Shown here: piece by piece, positions 7,650 to 10,899 of the stretch | Layout: every line of letters starts with the position of its first letter | Numbering within the stretch: the stretch's first letter is position 1 | Assembly (NCBI GenBank): GCA_004028495.1 | Contig: MTKS01000031.1 | Span: forward strand, 1 to 10,899 | DNA: 10,899 nt | DNA from: Candidatus Electrothrix marina | Lineage (GTDB): Bacteria; Desulfobacterota; Desulfobulbia; Desulfobulbales; Desulfobulbaceae | Direction: 5' to 3' | Notes under the pieces: model-generated | Database searches by the model: none | Seen by the model: only the letters and a program-made list of their open reading frames with translations | Told to the model about the DNA's origin: nothing | Translations under genes and position numbers: made by a program

Positions 7650-8341
7650 CGGCAGGGATGACAGGGGAGCGGGAACAGGCGATACGGCGGCGGCAGATGG
7701 CCTCGTTTGGTCGGCTGCTTGCGGATTTTTCCCATGAGATGTGCAATCATCTTGCTGTGATCCAGGAGGCGAACGGTCTGTTGGAAGATATTCTGGCAAT
7801 GGAGGGGGGCGAAGGTACCCCTCTTTTTGCCGCGTTGGGAGAGGCGACTGGCCAGATCGGGCAACGGGTCCGCCGTTCTGCCGAGTTCTGTCAACATCTT
7901 AGCGGGATGGCTCATCGTTCTGATACTCCCTTTTCCTCCTTTTCAGTGAATGAGCTTTTGGCGGAACTGGCGGTGTTTTTGGAGCGTTCCGCTCGCTCAC
8001 GGCAGGTTGCCTTGCTGCTGGAACTCGGGCAGGAGATAGATCCCATATATAATGAGCCTGCCCTGTTACAGCATGTTCTCTATCAACTGTATGCCTTTTC
8101 TCTGGATCTGCTGAGTAACGGACAGACCCTGATCATCAGCACCGCGCAGGCAGAGGCAGGCGTTGTAATCAGTTTTCGTCTGGTTGGCGTGCCGGAACTG
8201 GAGCTGGCAGGGATGTCTGAAACAGTGCAGGCAGCTGTTGTTTCTCTGGGGACAAAACTGGAACATATGGAAATAACAGGGGAGGGGGCTGTTGATTCTT
8301 CCGGATTCAGGCTGTTGCTGCCTTCGTTGTCTGTCGCGTAA
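7646..8341 (+). CDS. Soluble histidine kinase-like protein with degenerate ATPase domain (possible phosphotransferase or phosphatase)
   Basis: This 231-residue protein has no membrane segment. Residues 11-90 form a DHp-type helical hairpin with H30 in ADFSHEMCNHLAVI (26-39). The HExxN arrangement (H30, E31, N34) is kept and the segment aligns with the upstream kinase (SxGRL, LAVI, GLLEDI). Residues about 100-228 align with the kinase's CA domain in strand order (LLQHVLYQLY for LLQIFLNIIG; GFRLLLPSL for EFELDLPV). However, the N-box asparagines, the DNGPG motif (here RLVGVPE), the F-box and the GTGLG lid are all missing, so it should not bind ATP. The architecture and size recall ChpT and Spo0B, which shuttle phosphate between receivers; a phosphatase for the adjacent receiver is also possible. 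GAGGG (7635-7639) precedes ATG 7646, which overlaps the receiver stop. Confidence 0.83.
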   Translation: MTAGMTGEREQAIRRRQMASFGRLLADFSHEMCNHLAVIQEANGLLEDILAMEGGEGTPLFAALGEATGQIGQRVRRSAEFCQHLSGMAHRSDTPFSSFSVNELLAELAVFLERSARSRQVALLLELGQEIDPIYNEPALLQHVLYQLYAFSLDLLSNGQTLIISTAQAEAGVVISFRLVGVPELELAGMSETVQAAVVSLGTKLEHMEITGEGAVDSSGFRLLLPSLSVA

Positions 8342-8412
8342 ATGATTGCGCTTTCTTTCCGGGTTTCTATTGGATAAAATATTTTTTTTCTTGCAGCGAA
8401 AAAAGAAAAACG

Positions 8413-8441
8413 TTGTTTTTTTGAAATAAGCAGAGTATAAA
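8413..8441 (+). promoter_or_regulatory. Possible sigma70-type promoter upstream of the long palindrome
   Basis: TTGTTT (8413-8418) and TATAAA (8436-8441) are separated by 17 bases in an AT-rich stretch, giving a predicted start near 8448, about 25 bases before the palindrome. The -35 is weak and such matches arise easily in AT-rich DNA. Confidence 0.3.
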
Positions 8442-8471
8442 AAATTGTATAAAGAGTCGAGGGGCGGGCAG

Positions 8472-8580
8472 GAAGTTGAACTTTTCCGTCTTATGAAACG
8501 AAGGCAGCTAAAATTGGAGGAGATATCATCATGAAAAGGAGGATACGAATTTTAGCTGCCTTCCCTTTATAATCAACTTC
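8472..8580 (+). other. Long imperfect palindrome with a 16-bp perfect core stem
   Basis: The core arms 8500-8515 and 8548-8563 are perfectly complementary over 16 bp, around a 32-base loop (8516-8547). Two mismatches outward, 8491-8497 pairs with 8566-8572 (one G-T pair). After an 11-base asymmetric bulge, 8472-8479 pairs with 8573-8580. In all about 31 paired positions span 109 bases. As RNA this would be a stable extended stem-loop; as DNA it could be a cruciform or a miniature inverted-repeat element. The loop holds GGAGGAG and ATG of a 13-codon ORF. Confidence 0.7.
8531..8572 (+). CDS. Putative 13-residue peptide ORF inside the palindrome
   Basis: ATG 8531 opens a 13-codon frame (MKRRIRILAAFPL) ending at TAA 8570-8572. 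A near-ideal Shine-Dalgarno, GGAGGAG at 8516-8522, sits eight bases before it; both lie in the predicted loop while codons 6-11 form the right arm. The peptide is basic then hydrophobic, like the first residues of a signal peptide. It could be a leader peptide, a tiny membrane peptide, the stub of a decayed gene, or chance. No family is recognised. Confidence 0.3.
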   Translation: MKRRIRILAAFPL

Positions 8581-8746
8581 ACTCTGTTGATTCTGTCAAT
8601 CGTATTTTGTCGCGGTTATCTGAATTCTAAATCTTTTTTGATCATCAGTTGGTCTCTTCCCCGTTTTTGTATTCCTCATTGTTCAAGCCTTGCTCCTTGT
8701 TTTGGGATGTAGGTTTTGCCTCGCCTCGTACAGCTCATTTTCAGCA

Positions 8747-8769
8747 CCCTCACGGAGAGGGCGTTTTTT
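8747..8769 (+). terminator. Probable intrinsic terminator
   Basis: CCCTC (8747-8751) pairs with GAGGG (8757-8761) around the loop ACGGA, and TTTTTT (8764-8769) follows two bases later. The stem is short. Its orientation ends plus-strand transcripts coming from the palindrome or the upstream signalling genes, and separates them from the lipoprotein unit. Confidence 0.5.
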
Positions 8770-9132
8770 ATCATGAAAAGCAATAGAATACCGGAATCGC
8801 ACTGTTTTGATGCGCTATGTATTGTTATATCAATAAGTTGATCTGTGCATTGAAGGGTAGGGCAATGAAGCAACTTGAGGGGAATCTGCAAGTTGCCGGG
8901 AAAAAAATTATGTGGCGAATTGATTAAATTGGCCGGGCAGGATAGAGTACATATTGACGAGCAGATATTTTCCTGCTTCAGCACAGCTCAACTTGTTGAT
9001 CATACTTCTGATATTATCCAGGAGGCTGTCTTGCTGGACAAACCGGGGAAGACCCGGCAGGCCCGGTCAACTCGGTCATCATATAAATTTTCCTGTCCCT
9101 CAAAGCACCGACAAATTGGGCCGTCCGTGTTG

Positions 9133-9149
9133 GTGTCGGCACCCGACGT
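9133..9149 (+). other. Small hairpin immediately before ATG 9151
   Basis: GTCGG (9135-9139) pairs with CCGAC (9143-9147) around CAC, extendable by two G-T pairs to 9133-9149. It occupies the position where a ribosome site for ATG 9151 would lie, arguing against that codon as the main lipoprotein start. Confidence 0.35.
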
Positions 9150-9207
9150 AATGAAAATCCCGTTTTTAATCGCCGCCAAGGCCGCCTCTTCTGATCAGAG
9201 GGACTGT

Positions 9208-10149
9208 TTGCAGTCTCTCCGACACCTTATATTGTCGAACAGAATATTTTTCATAGCCGGAATCATAATGATTTTTCTCGGCTGTCTGTTGTTGTCCGCC
9301 TGCAGTGACCGGGAGGAAAAGACCTACTTGCCCGAATTCTCTACAACCCCGCCGATCATGGACACCGAATATATTTTCGGTGTTCATCCGCTCCACAATC
9401 CGCAAAGGCTTTTCGAGGTTTTTGGCCCCATGATGGAATACCTGTCAAAAAATATTACCGGCACCTCTTTCAGATTGGAAGCCTCGCGTAATTATGCCGC
9501 TTTTGATGAAAAACTCTATGCCCGAAAATTTCATTTCGCCCTGCCCAATCCATTTCAGACTGTCAATGCGGTGGATAAAGGCTATAAGGTGTTCGGGAAA
9601 ATGGGAGACGATCAAAATTTCAGAGGGATCATCCTGGTCAGAAAGGACAGCGGCATAAAAAAGGTTACGGATCTCAAAGGAAAAGCTGTCAGTTATCCCG
9701 CTCCCACAGCATTAGCCGCTTCGATGATGCCGCAATACTATCTTCAGACACACGGTGTGGATGTCATGACGGAATTGGACAACCGATATGTCGGTTCTCA
9801 GGAATCATCCATTATGAACGTATTCTTAGGGCAAACCCAGGCCGCTGCCACCTGGCCTCCTCCTTGGAAGGCATTAAGCGCGGAACGGCCGGAATTAGCT
9901 GAGCAGCTGAAGGTTATCTGGCGGACAGAACCTCTGCTGAATAACGGACTGGTTGTCTTGCCTGATGTTCCGGATAACATCATTCGACAGGTCATCAAGC
10001 TGTTAACAACTCTTCATACCCATGAGCAGGGGAGACGCATTCTGAAGCCAATGGAACTTTCAGGCTACGAGAGCGCTGATGATGACACCTATCTGCCTGT
10101 GCGTGATTTTCTCATCAAATTCACACATGAAGTAAGACCGTTACAATAA
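9208..10149 (+). CDS. PhnD-type phosphate/phosphonate-like periplasmic binding lipoprotein
   Basis: From TTG 9208 the protein has 313 residues, the usual size for this family. I chose that start because GAGG (9198-9201) lies six bases upstream. It gives a compact lipoprotein signal: basic n-region (MQSLRHLILSNR), hydrophobic core, and lipobox LSAC with Cys32. In-frame ATG 9151, TTG 9232 and ATG 9268 are alternatives, and the frame stays open back to 8875. The mature part is a PhnD-like periplasmic binding fold: YIFGVHPLHNP near the start, FHFALPNPFQTVNA, FRGIILVRKDSGIKKVTDLKGK (read across two adjacent blocks), ALAASMMPQYYL, GSQESSIMNVFLG, TWPPPW and NNGLVVLPDVP. No ABC permease or ATPase follows; instead a sensor gene overlaps its stop (TAATG). 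It is therefore more likely the ligand-binding partner of that sensor than a transport component. The ligand is unknown. Confidence 0.85.
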   Translation: MQSLRHLILSNRIFFIAGIIMIFLGCLLLSACSDREEKTYLPEFSTTPPIMDTEYIFGVHPLHNPQRLFEVFGPMMEYLSKNITGTSFRLEASRNYAAFDEKLYARKFHFALPNPFQTVNAVDKGYKVFGKMGDDQNFRGIILVRKDSGIKKVTDLKGKAVSYPAPTALAASMMPQYYLQTHGVDVMTELDNRYVGSQESSIMNVFLGQTQAAATWPPPWKALSAERPELAEQLKVIWRTEPLLNNGLVVLPDVPDNIIRQVIKLLTTLHTHEQGRRILKPMELSGYESADDDTYLPVRDFLIKFTHEVRPLQ

Positions 10150-10899
10150 TGCGAATACCTTTAAAAAAAATCTGGGCAAAATCTATCGCACGGCAGTTAA
10201 TGCTGGGAATCGCCCTGGTTCATGCCGTCCTTATGACTGTATTCGTCGTTGATTTAGTTAACAGGGAAAAAGCGTTTTTTCTTGATCTCAGCCAAAAACA
10301 GGCCTTCGGGCTTGCGGAAACACTGGCGACAAATTCCACCTCATGGGTATTGGCTCGGGATTTTATCGGCATGGAGGAAATCATCAGATCCCAATCCGGT
10401 TTCCCAAGCCTTCAATTTGCCATGTTAGTGGATACAAAAGGTCAGGTGCTGGCCTACACGGACACCGAGCAAGTCGGCAAATATATTGATGATGAAATAA
10501 GCAGAACCCTTTTAACAGCTGAGCCTGAACCCTATCTGCTTGTGAATGATTCCGGCTTTATTGATACAGCGGCTCCCATCATTGTCAATAAGCGCCAAAT
10601 CGGCTGGGCCAGGGTCGGCATAAGCCGCGCAGGTATTAGCGATAATATAAAGCACGTTACTCTGAACGGCTTGATGTACATGCTGACAGCCATTATTGTC
10701 GGCACCGTTTTTGCCTGGTTTATGGCGCGAGGCCTGACGATTGATATCAGGGAATTAGTCTCCCGAGCGAATCGGTTGCGACAGGGTGAAGAAGGAATTG
10801 ATTTTTTCCTGGAGAGGGAAGATGAACTGGGCACGATGGCGCAAAATTTTCAGGAACTCAGTGAAACCCTGCTTATTCAGGTTGATAATTTACAACGAG
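10149..10899 (+). CDS. Membrane sensor protein with HAMP domain (probable histidine kinase), 3' truncated
   Basis: The frame opens at ATG 10149, overlapping the lipoprotein stop by one base, and runs off the window after 250 codons. TM1 is about residues 15-36. An extracytoplasmic domain spans 38-172, with a Cache/PAS-like strand pattern (FAMLVDTKGQVLAYTDTEQ, then IDTAAPIIVN and GWARVGIS). TM2 is about 174-194. A HAMP domain follows (about 192-246), with the typical DELGTMAQNFQELSETL pattern. The output domain lies beyond the window, so histidine kinase is the likeliest reading but a diguanylate cyclase or chemoreceptor cannot be excluded. Coupling to the PhnD-like lipoprotein suggests that the ligand-loaded lipoprotein docks on the periplasmic domain. 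Confidence 0.85.
   Translation, partial: MRIPLKKIWAKSIARQLMLGIALVHAVLMTVFVVDLVNREKAFFLDLSQKQAFGLAETLATNSTSWVLARDFIGMEEIIRSQSGFPSLQFAMLVDTKGQVLAYTDTEQVGKYIDDEISRTLLTAEPEPYLLVNDSGFIDTAAPIIVNKRQIGWARVGISRAGISDNIKHVTLNGLMYMLTAIIVGTVFAWFMARGLTIDIRELVSRANRLRQGEEGIDFFLEREDELGTMAQNFQELSETLLIQVDNLQR

Larger units (their letters stand above)
8342..9207. other. Long non-coding or degenerate interval
   Basis: About 870 bases lie between the kinase-like gene and the likely lipoprotein start with no gene I can support. It is AT-rich near 8370-8460. It holds a possible promoter, the long palindrome, a 13-codon ORF and a terminator-like hairpin, each listed separately. A stop-free frame runs from TTG 8875 into the lipoprotein gene, but its first 110 or so residues resemble nothing I know and have a biased, untidy composition. 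No tRNA, rRNA or CRISPR pattern is visible. Confidence 0.6.

Noticed and set aside
8472..8580. Retron or other reverse-transcriptase-linked RNA
   Set aside because: No reverse transcriptase is encoded in the window, and the palindrome lacks a recognisable msr-msd layout.
8865..8927. 20-codon ORF beginning MKQLEGNLQVAGKK, reminiscent of the N-terminus of lumazine synthase (RibH)
   Set aside because: The resemblance covers only about 14 residues, the frame stops at once, and no downstream RibH motifs appear in any plus frame; a gene remnant is possible but unsupported.
8676..8984. 102-codon minus-strand frame in the long interval
   Set aside because: It has no ribosome site I trust, no recognisable motif, a cysteine-rich untidy composition, and crosses the probable terminator.
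9042..9067. ACCGGG...CCCGGT inverted repeat upstream of the lipoprotein
   Set aside because: It is a six-base stem with a 14-base loop in GC-rich sequence, with no linked promoter or T-tract.

Overview
The window carries ten confident plus-strand genes (two of them cut by the window edges), one low-confidence mini-ORF and no convincing minus-strand gene. Codon use, moderate GC, and the uppS-cdsA-dxr order followed by many two-component genes suggest a Gram-negative bacterium of the Desulfobacterota. A Desulfobulbales-type sulfate reducer or relative is my best guess, but no rRNA or marker here settles it.

Region 1 (1-2215) is a housekeeping envelope and isoprenoid operon. It holds the C-terminal end of undecaprenyl diphosphate synthase (uppS), CDP-diglyceride synthetase (cdsA) and DXP reductoisomerase (dxr). 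The last two overlap by ATGA. A strong GC-rich hairpin lies between uppS and cdsA. A short REP-like palindrome lies just after dxr, where many genomes carry rseP.

Region 2 (2326-8341) is a signalling and transport locus: receiver-only regulator, CBS-pair protein, SLC13/DASS-type permease, Schlafen AlbA_2/ATPase-like protein, compact membrane histidine kinase, second receiver-only regulator, and a soluble kinase-like protein. The last three are coupled by ATGA overlaps. Three things stand out. The histidine kinase has two membrane helices but almost no extracytoplasmic sensor. The final protein keeps a phospho-acceptor histidine but has lost the whole ATP-binding apparatus, which recalls Spo0B/ChpT-type phosphotransferases. 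Neither receiver has an output domain. My working hypothesis is a phosphorelay that senses or controls the linked permease rather than a promoter.

Region 3 (8342-9207) is about 870 bp with no convincing gene. It holds a long imperfect palindrome (8472-8580) whose loop carries a Shine-Dalgarno sequence and the start of a 13-codon ORF, a possible promoter upstream, and a probable intrinsic terminator at 8747-8769. Together these could define a structured small RNA or leader.

Region 4 (9208-10899) starts a second sensory unit: a PhnD-type periplasmic binding lipoprotein overlapping (TAATG) a membrane sensor protein with an extracytoplasmic domain and HAMP domain, cut by the window end. The lipoprotein probably captures a ligand for this sensor.
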